A stretch of 5,935 nt of DNA, taken from NCBI GenBank assembly GCA_003497225.1, contig DNJQ01000101.1:1-5935 (forward strand). Direction: 5' to 3'. Of this stretch, positions 5,647-5,935 are shown one piece after another. The notes below the pieces were generated by a model that saw only the letters and a list, made by a program, of their open reading frames with translations, searched no databases and was not told the origin of the DNA. Numbering within the stretch: the first letter of the stretch is position 1; the number at the start of each line of letters is the position of its first letter. The stretch is from Bacillota bacterium. Lineage in GTDB: Bacteria > Bacillota_I > Bacilli_A > RFN20 > CAG-288. The position numbers were made by a program, and so were the translations under genes.

Positions 5647-5935
5647 GCTCCGATTTTAGGCCTGGATTTGAGTCTGTAATCCACACTAATGATGCTGTCT
5701 GGATGGTACTCAAATATAGCTTAGGATTGTATTTTTCGGTACGATTATTTATATCATAAAAGCACATTCCAGGTGCTAAATTAAAGAGATTAATCAAAGA
5801 AACAATCTCTACTTTGCTTAACGGATTGTTTCCTAAATTTAACTGCAAAACCGAGTATGTTCTACTAGAATCATTCCATGGCGACAAACTGCAGTGCCCC
5901 CTCGAGGTATAGCCCTGCCTTGTAGTTACCGATTG
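5647..5935 (-). pseudogene. Broken partial coding remnant, possibly PLD-like nuclease
   Basis: The plus strand of this stretch shows no gene. On the minus strand one frame is open from the window edge (5935) through the region and stops only inside the thrS end (5579-5581). It has protein-like composition, with a run LNLGNNPLSKVEIVSLINLF and then YNPKLYLS, TASLVWI and DSNPGLKSE. That order recalls the HxKxY and GSxN segments of PLD/HKD-family proteins (usual form HPKLYL then GSSNLT.GGL), but the His is Asn and the GSSN equivalent is altered. At the 5' end (about 5873-5934) a different frame looks more protein-like (IGNYKAGLYLEGALQFVAME) and then stops, suggesting a frameshift near 5870. There is no ATG start in the open frame. 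The 3' end runs into the thrS terminator and gives unlikely residues, so this looks like a truncated remnant. The family assignment is tentative. Confidence 0.35.

Noticed and set aside
5579..5887. Intact 102-residue minus-strand gene starting at TTG and ending inside thrS
   Set aside because: The frame is open further upstream to the window edge, the TTG has no ribosome-binding site, and the last part runs through the thrS terminator and coding end. A truncated remnant explains it better.

Overview
This is an AT-rich, gene-dense bacterial window. It most likely comes from a low-GC Gram-positive (Bacillota), possibly on the Erysipelotrichia/Mollicutes-related side. That placement is inference. 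It rests on the T-box leader (a largely Gram-positive regulatory device), a cre-like CcpA site, strong GGAGG ribosome-binding sites, short AT-rich spacers, and standard code use (TGA as a stop at the end of pyk, TGG for Trp in thrS).

Positions 1-153 hold a promoter region with a cre-like site (47-60) upstream of a sigma-A-type promoter (94-122). Positions 154-3460 are a tightly packed sugar-phosphorylation and glycolysis operon: pfkA (6-phosphofructokinase), pyk (pyruvate kinase) and a ROK-family kinase, probably glucokinase. The pfkA stop codon lies in the pyk Shine-Dalgarno, and the pyk stop overlaps the ROK start as ATGA, so translational coupling is likely. Together the three enzymes supply glucose entry by phosphorylation, the committed step of glycolysis and its final ATP-yielding step.

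Positions 3461-3715 contain a separate extended -10 promoter and a complete threonine T-box leader. Its Stem I carries an ACC (Thr) specifier, and the T-box bulge (UGGU) is followed by a compact terminator. This leader controls thrS (3716-5623), a full-length threonyl-tRNA synthetase with TGS, editing, catalytic and anticodon-binding domains. No separate terminator is visible after the ROK gene, so the T-box terminator may also serve as the conditional 3' end of the glycolytic operon.

Positions 5624-5646 form the thrS terminator. The remaining 290 bases carry no plus-strand gene. On the minus strand they read as a broken, partial coding remnant running in from beyond the window edge, with weak resemblance to PLD-like (HKD) nucleases and a local GC rise at the very end.

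Most of the window is ordinary housekeeping. The less ordinary points are the T-box/terminator geometry, the palindromes in and beside the thrS promoter, the ROK kinase that lacks the family's zinc motif, a His/Arg exchange in PfkA, and the terminal remnant. I see no evidence for a wholly new system.
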